Shown here: one piece after another, positions 26,120-39,505 of the stretch
Numbering within the stretch: position 1 is the stretch's first letter
Layout of the letters: each line of letters starts with the position of its first letter
NCBI GenBank assembly: GCA_003344405.1
Contig: NOWV01000012.1
Span: 186,001-250,000, forward strand
Reading direction: 5' to 3'
Origin: Trichoplax sp. H2
Lineage: Eukaryota; Placozoa; Uniplacotomia; Trichoplacea
Length of the DNA stretch: 64,000 nt
Made by a program: the position numbers and the translations under genes
Notes under the pieces: generated by a model
The model's input: only the letters and a program-made list of their open reading frames with translations
Database searches by the model: none
Told to the model about the DNA's origin: nothing

Positions 26120-29100
26120 TATATTATGTACTGTATTAAGTGTATACTGTATTCTACAGTACATTTATAGGAATGTGTCATTATGTATTTAATCAGTACT
26201 AGTCATTTATTACATGTTTCTACAGTACAATTAATACGATTACTTATGCGATTGTACGATAATTCAATATTAGCTAAATATAATATCCTACAAACTTACA
26301 ATTGTTACACAGTAGTATTCAAGTATTACGACAACAGTGCATTACGCAAAGTATCACGAGCAAGGGCATTCTACTGATTTAAAATAATAATCCCTATTGA
26401 TTATTCATGATGCGGGTTACATGTATTATTTTTTACAATCTGTGCTTGGCCTAATTTACACAAATATAGATATATGGACATAACTTCATATATTAATATT
26501 CACTTATAATTCCTAATTCTATATTATAACTAGAGTATTACTATATTTATTAATTTATCCACTGTTCTACAATCCTGCTAGATAGAGATAAGAGAGGTCA
26601 TTTGATAACTTTAAAACACGATTCATAATGTACTTTATTGTTTTTTCGGTCATAGGGATGTAAGATAGCCATATAAATTTGTAAATAATCACAACGCTGC
26701 CAAATACATACGATATTACCGCTGTTAATATGTACTCTTACAATTGCTTACATCTAAAACTTTTATATCACCGGCCTATATATTAAAATTACCATTTTGT
26801 AGTATCTTCTTTTAGTATGTCAAAAAATTTTACTTTTACAATTTCTATTATAATTAAAGTGTACAAAACATTTTTACTTCTAATTACTGATCAATATCTA
26901 ATAGCAAAGATACTTATTTCAGTTGCAACTTATTAATAACAGTTTTTCAAAGGTCTAAATGTTTATTAATACAGTATAACAACGGTATACATGAAACATA
27001 TTTTATTTTATGCCTCGATGATGAAATCTATAGTATTAATTTCTTACATTAATAGGTGTTTGAGACTAGAAGAATGATAGCGAGCAATTAATCAAATATA
27101 TGGCAACAGTAGTAAATTCTAGATGTGAAAGCCGAGTTATCTATGTAAAATATGCTTAAGCTCATACTGATTAAAAATTGATATTGCAAAGTTTACTCAC
27201 GTTGAAACCACGCCTATAATTAACATTTTGTATAAGAACACGAGCGGATATCCATTAAATAAGTAATAATTAATTCCTGGAGTAACCCTTTCGATGAGAG
27301 TTTATATTTTACAGACTGAAGAGCACAACAAGTGATGAGAATTCCAATCATGCTTGAAATCCTATAAACCTATATGTCCAATACTCAGTGTGAAAGCAAA
27401 ATAAGAATTACTTAGCTAAAGAGTAAGAATCTATTTCTGTAAGTTAACTCTAATACCGTGTCAAGATTTACAGGATTGAAAAATAAAACGAAAAATGATT
27501 GACGATAATATTTAATCAACTAAGCTATCTGTATTAAACAATTAAAAACCTAGGCTAATAATGATTTTACGTATAATATATCTTATACTATAGTTAATTC
27601 CCATTGATTGAACTAAAATCAATGAAAGTTTACTATATAAGGATCAGCATCAGTAAATACTTTATTAGAGATATAAGCTACCAGTACCATTCTTCTATCA
27701 CGGTGCTTCATCGATAATTTGGAATGAACAAACAAGATTAATCTATGGGATTAACAAAAATGCAAAACCAGTTTGTTTCTGGATATTATTGGCTAGAATT
27801 TTGTTCATTTAATCGGAAATGCAAAAAATTTATCTATTCAAAGTATTTACCATAGCCCCTATGAGTACGAAAATCTTAATATCGCTACCAATTTCATACA
27901 AATCTATCCCGTTAGTGACAATTAAACTGTTATAAAGATGAAATTTGCGTGGTAAGTAACGAAAGATAAAAGAATTCAAATTTTGAAACTACAAATGAAA
28001 TAGAAGCAAATTAAATCGCATTCCTAATATCAACTTCAAAAAAAAATGCCTCAATGCTATCCTATAGTGCATACGAGTATGGTATATTAATTGAACCTAT
28101 CTTATTTAAATCATTTCTTGCTTTATTTTTAACTCATTCTAGCCCAGCATATAAAACTATATGCCATTAAATTGATAATATGGAATACTGTAGATGATGT
28201 ATTTCTTGCTGATCAGCAAGATTTAATTACTAGAAATCATAAAAAGAAAGTGTTCGGAAGGATCGTTGATCAATTCTATTAAAACTTTCACATAAAATGA
28301 TCATAAAAAAGCATAAAATTTTCTGTTATGATTAAATTAAGTTATTAATTATTTTTAGACATTGCTCTTATGGTATTGATACATAAGCTTAATTGACAAA
28401 AAAATACTATTTTTAAAAGTCATCGATAACAAACTTTCTTTTATTCTATAGATAAGAAAGACATTTAAACCTCTTCAAGATCTACTTGCATACAGAAAGT
28501 ATTTAAGGCTTAAAGTTTTCCATAATGATGGAATCAATAGATCTTATCAATTTTTTAAATAATGCCAAGAAAATATTCTAGAACCTTAGTCGAATTAAAC
28601 AATAGTAACTTTTAAAATTTAAATGTAAGTATAGATGTTTTTCCTACCTATTAGTTGGATTCTGCGTCTCATTAATTGAATATCTAGCTAGTACATCAAT
28701 CAATATATAATAGTAAAGGTAATAAACGTTATTAAACTCTTTTGGTTATAAGGAAATAAAAAAATATCAAGAATATCTCAACTAATACTGTAATTAAATT
28801 CATTTTGATTCAATCTATTCATTATCTTATAGTTATTCCTGCTCTTAATTTGTAAGCAAATAAAATACTGCCTATTTAGCTAACGCCCCAATAAATGTAG
28901 ACGATGTCTTATTATCGATTTGTCTCTATCTCTTTGTAGAAGTTATTTACATGGCTCAGTTCGTTCATATGCTGAATGAAAGTTCAGGGGTAAATCATAT
29001 TAATTACTATCCATCAATCTTACCGAATCTATAGCACAATTACGATCATTTACAATCACTCAATTTATATTTTATTTTAATAAATTACATTTAAATATCA

Positions 29101-30383
29101 ATTTTGATCGTTAATATAAGGCTTGCAATAAAGTTTATCTTTCATCTATCCACAGTCGTCTTCTATTCCTTCTCTCTATGTACCTTACATAAAAAGGCAA
29201 TGGAACAACAGCAGTCGGAGTTATTGCAATATCATTGTCTCAGAACTTAATCAATGAAGAAGAAAATACAATAATCCTATTTGATATAGGACCATTATTT
29301 GAGGACGATAATATTGCCATGGTAGAGTATTCATTCAAAGAGAAGGAATATTAAAAAATTAAATTGTCGAAAAGAAAAAATGTCAGTCACGAAATTAATC
29401 TATATCATCTACTAATTAGTCCAGTGTAATAGAGAATTAAAAATAAATAAGACAGGACAAACAGTAAGAAATATAAAGACATTAGTACTTAAATCATGTT
29501 TTTTCTTCCAATGTAGTTTTAATTAACATGACGTCTCTAACATCCTGCGCCAATTGATTTCCATTACAATGATGACGTTGTCAAGGCCATATTACAACTT
29601 ATTTGCTATGGCTACGCGAGAAATAATGCTAGACTATCATAACCATTAAATATTGATTAACTCTCCCTAACGCATTGTTGTTAAATCTGATTTCCAAAAA
29701 TCAAGTCGCAGTGTTAACACTTCCCTTATATTTACCCTCGAACTCTTCACATCGCAAAATACAATGACTTTTTAATCGTTTTCATGAAGTGACTACAAAC
29801 GATTTTACATTCAAGATAACCATACTGCCATCAAATATACAGTATCTTTTTTATGTTGGTATTTATTCGGGCCGCTTCAGGACGAAGAAGTATCTTTATC
29901 CTAGTCAGCATAACTCTACAATTGAGTAATATTCTATTTGGTGGATACTAATCAAATTTTATGATCTCGATTTCATGCCAACCTAAGTGGAACAAATCAT
30001 TTTTCACTCTTCCTTCTCATCATTATCAACTAAGAATTATACATATATATATACCACTTTCGTTGGGTATGCAAGTTTACCAATGATATTGAGTTTATAC
30101 CAACACAAGTAAAACAAATTATTGCCAAAATTCTTTCAATTCTTCCAATTTGTTATCATTAACTAAGAATCTTCTTATTAATCTCAGCAAAAAAAAGTTC
30201 TAATTTACCCAAGACAACGCGTTTATCATCATTGAAAACAGAAGTACTATCATTTTTTATCAAAATACTTTTGTACGTCTTAGTATAAAAATTGATTATT
30301 ATAACTTAAACACTACAATAATATAAATTATAAAGGAGATTAAAAAAAATTCCGTCATCAAAAGTTTCAGCTATGAATAACAG
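26120..30383. other. Gene-poor AT-rich spacer before the first class C receptor
   Basis: No gene is supported. Short ACTGTA/TACAGT units occur near 26130-26165. A stop-to-stop open frame of 53 codons (29193-29354) has a protein-like composition but no ATG at its start. An imperfect duplication lies at 29971-30040 and 30093-30170. Confidence 0.45.
29971..30170. repeat. Imperfect duplication upstream of the first class C receptor
   Basis: Two diverged copies, 29971-30040 and 30093-30170, share the order CCAAC-AAGT-AACAAAT-ATT, a CTT/TTC-rich centre and end with AACTAAGAAT. Divergence suggests an old duplication. Confidence 0.45.
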
Positions 30384-30436
30384 CCCAATATTTGACCAAT
30401 CTGATAATAATTACTTTTATCTACTTGGCTCTGATA

Positions 30437-32989
30437 ATGCCCTCTATTCGACACATGGCTGATGGAAGCCAGGGTAAATCTTACGCATTTAAAGATGGAG
30501 ATATCATTCTTGGTGGGTTATTTCCAATTCATGAATTTCTATCTGATCAAAATTGCGGTAATATAAGAGAAACAGAAATTTCATTACAATTAATGCATGC
30601 CATGATCTACGCTGTTCAATCTATTAATAACAGAAAGGATCTATTACCAGGTATACAGTTAGGATTTCAAATTCGCGATTCCTGTTCTCGTGACACCATT
30701 GCATTAAAAGAATCTCTACTAATGCTAACTCGCCCTGATTCTAATTTCAATACCAGCCTCGCTAGTCAGTATAAGATATTACCAAGTTGTGCTAACAATA
30801 ATTCACGAAAATATAATAATGCTTCACAAAAACGCATTGTTGGCGTTATCGGACCGGGCAGTAGTCGTGAATCAGTTCTTGTTTCTGATTTATTAAATAT
30901 CTTTCGTATACCACAAATCAGTTACAGTTCGACTAGTGATGACTTGAGTGAGAAAGAGAGATATAAATATTTCCTTCGTACTGTTCCTCGTGATTATCTA
31001 CAAGTCCGTGCAATGATTGATCTATGCTTACACTATAATTGGTCTTATGTTCAATTCGTCTATTCTGAAGGCAGTTATGGTGAAAATGGATTTAAAAATT
31101 TTCGTTCACAAATTACTACTCTCAATCTATGTATCGCTGCTGAATATGAACTAGCTCAATCGGCGCCTACACATCGCTACGATACAGTAATGAGTAGTAT
31201 ACTTAGCAAAAGTAATAAGGCTAAAGTTGTAATTTTATTCTGTAATTGGGGCGAAATGGCAAAATTATTTGAAGCTGCCGATCGTGCTAATGCTGCTGGT
31301 AGGATAATATTTATAGGTAGTGACGATTGGACTACTAATACTTATTATATGAATAGTAGTAATTATGTCGCAGAAGGATCTCTTTATTTTCAACTTCATG
31401 GCGAGTATGTTAGAGATTTCGATCGTTATTTTACTCAATTAACGCCGTATAATGTGGATCGAATACAAGATCCATGGTTTAACGAATCTTGGCAAGCTAA
31501 TTTCAATTGCAATCTTCCACCAGCGACAGAAAATATATGTGACAAAAGTTTACGATGGACTAATGTAACGGGTGGATTTACTCAAGGTCGTAAAATAATT
31601 TATGTTATTAATGGTGTGTATGCATATGCACATGCTCTTCATAATATGCATAAAGAATTATGTAAAGGAAAATCAGGTTTATGTTCAGCAATGCAATCGA
31701 TTGATGGTCATTTATTATTCAAGTATTTGTTGAGAGTAAGTTTCATGGATATTGCTAACAGCAGTCGTGTAGAATTCGATAATCAAGGAGATATTAAAAA
31801 TGGGGGTTACGATATTGACAATTTACAAAAAGTAAATAAAAGTTACATTTCAAGAATAGTTGGTATATGGTTGTCAGATGATTTATCATTAAGAAAAGAT
31901 ACAATTCAATGGTCAATTGGTAATTCAAGTCATATTTTAGAATCGGAATGTAGTCAGCCATGTCAGGAAGGACTATTTAAGATTATTAAGGAAGAAATTT
32001 GCTGTTGGGTGTGTACTAGCTGCATTAGCAAGCAGTATTTTAATTATAGTTTAAGTCAATGCGTTGACTGCCCTATAAATTACTGGCCGCATCCTAACCG
32101 AACATTTTGTATTCCAGTTGATATAACTCATATCAATCTCCGTGATGGTATTTCCGTCATTTTAATCATTTTCAGCATTATTGGGATGACATTTGTTGCC
32201 TACCTCTTTTATGTTTATCGAAAATTTAACAACCACCCCACAATCAAAGCATCAGGACGAGAGCTATGCTACTGTATCATGTGTAGTTCTATCGTTATCT
32301 CCATTAATTGTATAACCCCTATTCCAAAACCAACTATTTCTCTATGTGTTTGGTATCGTGTAGCGACTGGTTTAAGCTTTTCGTTATGCTATGGCTCATT
32401 ATTAGTTAAGACAACTCGAATCTATCGCATTTTTCGTCATAGCAAACAGAGCCTAAAAAGGCCATCCTTTACCAGTCCAAAATCGCAAATTTTGTTCGTG
32501 TCGACAATTGTAATTATACGCTTACTCGTTGTTATTACTTGGGTAGGATTAGAACCTCCTGCAATCCAGCGTGAATACTACGATTATGGCAAAGAAATTC
32601 ACTTAAAGTGTAAGCATGCAACAACAGATATGATCATATCAACCTCTATTGATGGCACCTTGATTGTTTTATGTACTGTATTTGCATTCTTAACTCGACA
32701 TCTTCCTGAAAATTATAATGAAGCGAGATTTATCAATTTCTCGATGTTTGCCGTTATTATCGTTTGGTTGGCATTTATTTCGGCTTATTTTACATTTAAA
32801 GTTAATTTACAACCAGTCATGCTTGCCATTACTGGTTATATTTCGGTTATGGCAACCTTACTATTTGTTTTTGTACCTAAATTATATGAAATATTCATTA
32901 ACAAGAAGACTAGCATGGCTCCTAATAATTCCGTCGTCGAGCGTGCAGCTGCAGCCGCAGCTACTGCAGGTAATATGATTATTGCATGA
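30437..32989 (+). CDS. Class C GPCR, metabotropic-glutamate-receptor-like (copy 1)
   Basis: One uninterrupted frame encodes a Venus-flytrap domain (about residues 20-490), a cysteine-rich domain (about 502-560: CSQPCQEG, EEICCWVCTSC, CVDCPINYWP) and seven membrane helices (about 570-820), followed by a short alanine-rich tail. Total length is 850 residues from the first in-frame ATG. Family landmarks include GPGSSRES, PQISYSSTSDDLS, SELCY-type SGRELCYCIM at helix 2 and NYNEARFINFSMF before helix 6. Pocket residues equivalent to those binding the alpha-amino and alpha-carboxyl groups are kept: S142/S143, T166, D186, Y214, D296. The lysine that contacts the glutamate side chain is Q420. The start is odd: the signal-peptide-like stretch (LTNLIIITFIYLALIM) lies in frame upstream of this ATG, from about 30392, with no ATG before it and a stop at 30374, so an upstream exon or a lost start codon is likely. 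Confidence 0.88.
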   Translation: MPSIRHMADGSQGKSYAFKDGDIILGGLFPIHEFLSDQNCGNIRETEISLQLMHAMIYAVQSINNRKDLLPGIQLGFQIRDSCSRDTIALKESLLMLTRPDSNFNTSLASQYKILPSCANNNSRKYNNASQKRIVGVIGPGSSRESVLVSDLLNIFRIPQISYSSTSDDLSEKERYKYFLRTVPRDYLQVRAMIDLCLHYNWSYVQFVYSEGSYGENGFKNFRSQITTLNLCIAAEYELAQSAPTHRYDTVMSSILSKSNKAKVVILFCNWGEMAKLFEAADRANAAGRIIFIGSDDWTTNTYYMNSSNYVAEGSLYFQLHGEYVRDFDRYFTQLTPYNVDRIQDPWFNESWQANFNCNLPPATENICDKSLRWTNVTGGFTQGRKIIYVINGVYAYAHALHNMHKELCKGKSGLCSAMQSIDGHLLFKYLLRVSFMDIANSSRVEFDNQGDIKNGGYDIDNLQKVNKSYISRIVGIWLSDDLSLRKDTIQWSIGNSSHILESECSQPCQEGLFKIIKEEICCWVCTSCISKQYFNYSLSQCVDCPINYWPHPNRTFCIPVDITHINLRDGISVILIIFSIIGMTFVAYLFYVYRKFNNHPTIKASGRELCYCIMCSSIVISINCITPIPKPTISLCVWYRVATGLSFSLCYGSLLVKTTRIYRIFRHSKQSLKRPSFTSPKSQILFVSTIVIIRLLVVITWVGLEPPAIQREYYDYGKEIHLKCKHATTDMIISTSIDGTLIVLCTVFAFLTRHLPENYNEARFINFSMFAVIIVWLAFISAYFTFKVNLQPVMLAITGYISVMATLLFVFVPKLYEIFINKKTSMAPNNSVVERAAAAAATAGNMIIA
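30860..31788 (+). repeat. Receptor homogenised tract, arm 1 of an inverted repeat
   Basis: About 929 bp nearly identical, in opposite orientation, to 40719-41647. Only a few substitutions were seen by eye (for example two silent changes close to the 5' edge and an Arg/His change at the 3' edge), while sequence on both sides differs at many silent and replacement positions. Confidence 0.85.
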
Positions 32990-35900
32990 TCTATTACTAC
33001 CTTTATTCATTAAGGACTTACGAAGAATGAATTAGTAATCATCTAACTGATGACAATTGAATTTAAGTATAAATTCTATGATTGATCAATAATAATTGTT
33101 CATTGCTTTCGCCTAACGGACAATACATTTCAGTTCTTCGGTATTATCATCCGTCGTTAATTTTGCTATAAAATTCGATAGCGCTCCATTTAATTTAGCT
33201 TGTAGTTCATATATAACTTCAATACATTATATGGTACATTATAGCAAGTTAAGTAGATACTAATTTAGCTACTCGTTAATCGTTCTTTGTCACGATGCAT
33301 TGAAAGGATGTACCATTAGCAAGGGAAATTTGATAAATCTGCATGTCATGCTACTATATTAATTATAATAGTCATAGTAAATATAAAATCCTTTCTTCAG
33401 TGTAGTATCATGTAATCAATACCAGTTTTACAATCTAAAATTTATTGTGTTATTCACAATACCGCGTCTAACTATAACGGATAGCTAGTTATATTAATTG
33501 CAATCAGGCTATAATCTTAGATACAGCAGAATATAAATCAAGTAACCAATTGTTATAATGATTTTATCATTCCTTAATTTATCCATATCACCATTTGTTG
33601 GTACATACTAGCCATAATGCACAATCCTAAGACGTTATTTCAACAGCGTCCAAAGTTAGTAACACGAACTACAATTAACTTAGAGCAGTAATACTTACCA
33701 TCTTCTAATACCTAGAAATTATCTCATAGACGTAGGGTAATTAATCGAATAGAATCGATAACCTCCATGAATTAGTATTTTGTAATAGTTCATCAATTTA
33801 ACATTCAAGATGATTACAGTCGACCTATTTCTCTCCGTAGGTTACATAATTTAATTTATTCAGGTTAAAGATTGGTAGGCGATATTATCTACTAATAATT
33901 GATCATCTACTTGTACCATATCAACTACAATCTAGATAAAATTTATAACAACTTTATATCAGAATATACATACAACACAAATTACCTGCATTATACCACG
34001 TATGATTCATTTTAAACACAGCACATAAGCGTTTGTAAGTTTTTGATCAACTACCTTTGCCTCCATTTAATATCTACTGTCGGGATCCAACAAACGTAAT
34101 GAAAATTAATTAAATAAGTTTAAATTTTGGCTGAAATAATGTAACAGTTAGCTTTATATCTTTCCTTTTGAATTGCTAATATTAGAAATATTAGTATTTT
34201 ATTTTATCTTATATTTATTCAACAGTCGGAAATACTACAACAGTAGGCTGAGACATGAGGCATTACACCCTAACTACGCACTTTTAGTATTTCATGGATA
34301 AGTTAGCCAATAGAGTACAGTACGCAAAAATATAGTTTATAATAATGCCAATAAAAGTAATTCCAGTATTAAAAGAATCACTCAATTTTTACTCTTTACC
34401 GTATCATGAAAAATAACCTAATAATGAACTACTACGTCGTTCTTAGATATAAAGTTTGTGATTTTTAATACAACTGTGTCTTCTAATAAGTTTAGTAATA
34501 AATACGTGACCAAATACCCTTTTATTCACAAAAAAGATCCTACATATCAGTTATAATTTATTACATATTCAATACGTGAGATATATCATTAAATACAATT
34601 TAAATTATACAACGTAAGATCACTAATTTATGTCTCTTGAAAAATTTTCAGTCCTCGCTCAAGGAGAAATAGAATGCTATGAATCAGTGCCATAATTACA
34701 TACTGATATGAAATGCTATCTAATAAATATTCGCTGTCCCGCCATCTTCAGAAAATACACAATACAATGCTGTCTTCACATATAGTTTACTAGATTCTTA
34801 AAGGGACTCCTACGTACTGATAGCCTATGGGAATGATCATCCATTATGAATTCTACTTCTCTTCCAAGACTAATAAATTTCTATCAACATTCGAATGAAG
34901 CATTCATAGCTGCACTGACTAAAACCTTTTGTAATCATTTTAAGCTGTAAATACTAGGCGGAAAAAGTTTGTATTAAGCCTCAATTCTTTATATTGATTT
35001 ATAACTGTATTATAAATATCGTATATCGTTCGATCCTGCCATTATGTAAGAACTGAATGTAATAATAATATTTTAATTAGTAATAACACTGAACCCCGTT
35101 TGACTCGGTTTTTCTAGAAAGAGAGTGTTGAATAATTCACATTCACTACGTACTACAGTGATGAATGATAATATAATTTAAAGATAGCCATTGAACTACA
35201 TAAAGAAATAGTCTTAAGTAAATTTTTTCGGTGCTAATTATATATATACATATACTTGGTTCTATTTTGATGGTCTTGAAGTAAATAATAAGGCCAAATT
35301 CTATAAAGAATGATAAATGTCTCTTGACTACTATGTAATATCAGCTATGGAATACTTTGTATTCGTTGTAACTTAACAAAGACTTTTGTGTAAATCGACT
35401 TATGTAGTGAAGAATTTTCTTCTATATTGATGCATCAATTCTCTACTATTTTTCTGAATTATATAATTATTCATAACAATGAATAAAATTACTCTAAAAC
35501 TTAAGGTCAAAGTTCATTTCCTCAACGATTCTAATAATGTGCAATTAGATTAAATATTAGTAACAATCAAATTATTTTAACTTGCTTTCAAAAACTGTAA
35601 TCGAAATCAAGAACCGTATACTGTATGTGCAACCTAGAATACTAAGCTCTATTAGCATTGAGAATTTCAATCACCATTATTGATCTGATGCTGTAATGGC
35701 CAACCGTAGATCTACTCGATATTATCTCGGGATAGAAAATTTAATAAGTTTAAAATTCTTACAAAATGTTGAATTTACTTACATCTATTTATACAACTTG
35801 TATTACTGAATACCAACACTCAATAAAATCAACCAACCGAAATCGTCCTAGACATCGTAGCATTTGAAGATTACAGTAAAGTTATGAGGGCTAATCAAGA

Positions 35901-38900
35901 TCAACTAGGTTACTCTGGCTATTCTATTTTAAATTCTCCATAAAGACTGTTACTAAAATTCAACTACGCAAAGATTCCTGGTGAAATCCTGACTTTATCA
36001 GCAAAGTAACAATAGTACTAAGGATTTATAACCACATTCCTTCAAATATATAAACGCGTAAAAATTAGAGCTATTCCAATTAATCTAGATCGACCAAGAT
36101 AGCCTACTCTACTGTGAAATTTGCAGCTTTGAATTTTGTTCTTAGAATTTCTCTATGTAAATGTGTAAAATGATTGTATGTAGTCTAGAAATATAACAAT
36201 ATAAAGGTCGGATCTAATCTATCAGAATAAGCTAATTTTTAATTCAATCATCTCTCTAGCAAATCTACTATTCAATCATTCAATGTCTTAAAGCTCTACT
36301 TTTTTGTGCAGTGCTATGGCCGGGCCCGTACTGTCAACAAATCCAACAGTAGAGTATTACGTATCTACTAGTAAGAAATTAGAGAACATGACAAAATTGG
36401 AAAGATATTAATCCACGACTAAGTCAACTATGTCCTAAGAATTTGTATCCTACTACATCGTAATTAATCCTCAAATATCATGAAGTTGTGTAAAAATTCT
36501 TTTACTGTAAATGCTAGCACGGTCACTAAGATGCGGTTAAGAATTTACGTCCTAGTAGTTCGTGATTTATAAATTTCATTAACTTATGTAGGAAATCTTT
36601 TACCGCAAATGCTGGCTAAGTCACTCAAAAATTTATGGGATTTAGCTTAGTTAGACAGAAATAATTCAATTTCATATGCTCTAGTGACTTATCGCCTTAT
36701 CACACTCTTTCTTCTGGCATACTTAAGTCAAAGTGTACAACTTTATTAGCTTATACTGTACTATGCATTCATCACCACATAGATATTAATTGTCAGTGTC
36801 ATAATTAGGCCTACCGGGGATAGAATCTAGTATATAAACCAGTACCGTAAATGCCCTAATGCGCAGTCAGTATGCGACATAATAAATACTTCAGACGTGA
36901 ATGTTGCAAAATAAAAAATAAAGGAAATAAGGCAATATATTGAATTTGATTATTTCTCTAACAAATATTGATATCATACAATGAATAACCACTTAAATTC
37001 CTCTACCTTTTCACGATTACAGTATATGGCTAATAAAATACAATATTAGAATGAATCAACACCATCTTAAGAAGCGTGTGCACTTACGTATTAATAGTTT
37101 ACCAAACGCAATATAGGTGCGCGAAAGCTTCTATCATGAGTACTCATATTATAGCTCAGAAAAGTTTACATCAAGATCTACAAAATCAGGCATTAAATAG
37201 TTACATCATTAAAGCGAAAAATGAGATTTAAGCTGTTAGCAAACTGGGTCAAAAACTTAATTATCAACTCAAAATTTGCTATGATTTAAAGACAAGAATT
37301 ATTAGGGTTTTGGAAAACATCTAATGAACGTTCTATAGTGCATTATAGTACTAAATTCAATATCTTAAAAAATGTTTTTGATAATGTATCGTAGCTAATA
37401 TTCACAGAAATATCAGAAAAAATTGACTGATGGCGATTAATTTTCCTTCTCTTATTAAATTGTAAGGATTAAGTAAGGGCGTTGTCGTATTTATTCATAT
37501 TCATATATATTTAGTAAATGTATAATCGGCATTTTTTTATCTTCCTATTGCGATTATCAATAACGTGTAACACAGCAGCATAGTTGCCATACTTATATTT
37601 GTTAATGACAGATTGCTAATAAGGTCTGACGTAATATTCAATCTTTAGAATTAATTAATTATTACGCTAAGTTAAAATAGTTGTTTTGCAGCAGAATTGA
37701 ATATTTAAATACTAATCATTAGTGATTTAAGTTTAATGCACAAACATCGGTGCATGCCATATCTATTTAACTGCTCCCTTATCGAAACGTAATCTTTAAT
37801 TATATATTTTTATAATAGTTTGATTTGTATATTGAAAAATTTTCTGATCTATCTCCAAAAATAGCTAATTCTGATCAATCTTTTAAACTTTATTTAATTT
37901 TTTATTGATACACTCACACGTACAATTTGAGCTATACAAGCCTTAACGGTAAGGCAATATAAGTCATATAATCAAATTGCTATAGAATGATATTTTAGAA
38001 TATTCCAAAGCTAAATGCTAGTGTTCTTTTGCCCAGTAACAAATAAATATGTTCTATAAATAGAATAGTGAGTATAAACCGATTACAGATCTGATGAAGA
38101 AATCATATCTCATTTATATTTTACAAGTATCATAAAGTGAAAAACAAATCATAACAAATAGTTTATTAATTTCAATACATAACATGTAATCAAACTGGGC
38201 AGTTCAATACTAATAAAAACTGTTATTTAGAGATAAAGAATTGAAATGACAGAAAGCAATCATAATCTTTGCACTAATAATACCGTAATAGCAACGTGGT
38301 ACTTGAAATTTAATTTAACCTGTATTATTTGAAGACAGTCCAACAATTTTACTATAAATCCTATCGTGTTGGCAATCATTTATAAATAAGTAATTTTTCT
38401 CAAATTTACGGTTAAATAAAATAAAAATAAATAGTTCCGCTCCTGTCTATATATATGTTACTATATATATAGAGTATACATGCGCACATAAATACCGTAC
38501 CGTACAAATTTATTTATTCAATCGTCTCATACAGTATGCGCTCATGTGAAATATACATTCTGTTATAAAATATTCTCTTGAGAGTACTTATTCCATCTAT
38601 AATATCACGATCTGTTGGCCTATTAAATGTTCTAGAAGTTAATTTAGTTCTACAACAAACGGCATAAGTCATGACTGGATTTTAAATCAAAATAATACGC
38701 GTACTTAGATAATCAAACGATTACTGGAGCGACTGCTAGAATGGTGGTCATATTGAAATTGGATCAGTACCTTTAATAAATCCTACAATTACATTTATGT
38801 AGTAGTCCAAGTCATATCATGAATACATGACACATGCATTACACAATTTTAGTTTAAATACTATATGTAAATTTTAATATCGGTATACTTGTGATACTCG

Positions 38901-39505
38901 AAACTGCTAGATTTTAAGCTCAATTATTATTATACATAGATTTTTATAAATGCTTAAAATTCTTGCATTACCTAAATCTTTAATATTTGAACCATTTCCA
39001 GTTGACGAATCGATGTGATGATCATTATAAAAGCTTAGTTGCCTACAAGACTAAAATTTTAACCAGATTTCAAAATACCCTTAATACATTAACGCATATG
39101 TGCAGTTATTTTCCTTAATAAGATATATCACAAACGTGATTTATCTCAATAACAAGCTATCCCTAATCAGTAACATGATAACAATAGCAGGTATGGAATC
39201 AATATTTGGTTACTACAGAATATATCAACCTCCAATCAATCTCACACCGTATAATAACAGTAAAAGTAACATTTATTTTATCGAACTTGTCTTATACTGC
39301 ACCACTAACAGTCAAGTTGTTTAATTAGTATTGGCATATATGGTAGCCAATAATTAATGCCGATAATATGTATTTATATCGATCATTTTTAAAAGATTGC
39401 GCCTGATTTTCCTTTAAGGATCGCAAAATAATTGTAATTCTTATTTACAACAAGTTCATAAGATGAAAATATTTGTAAATTCGGAGGAATTAATACTTTT
39501 AAAAT
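32990..39505. other. Gene-poor AT-rich spacer between the convergent receptor genes
   Basis: About 6.5 kb with no supported coding region or RNA gene. It contains an imperfect tandem repeat near 36437-36640 and a TA-rich imperfect palindrome near 38444-38475. The short frame at 39100-39324 has no support. Confidence 0.5.
36437..36640. repeat. Imperfect ~100-bp tandem repeat
   Basis: Two diverged copies start with AAGAATTT-(G/A)-GTCCTA-like sequence at 36437 and 36539. They share CTTTTAC-G-AAATGCT (36499 and 36597) and a GTCACT block. The spacing is 98-102 bp. Confidence 0.5.

Noticed and set aside
32718-32978. Plus-strand frame inside receptor copy 1
   Set aside because: Out-of-frame shadow of the seven-helix domain.
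38444-38475. TATATATA-rich imperfect palindrome
   Set aside because: Best explained as a simple AT microsatellite.
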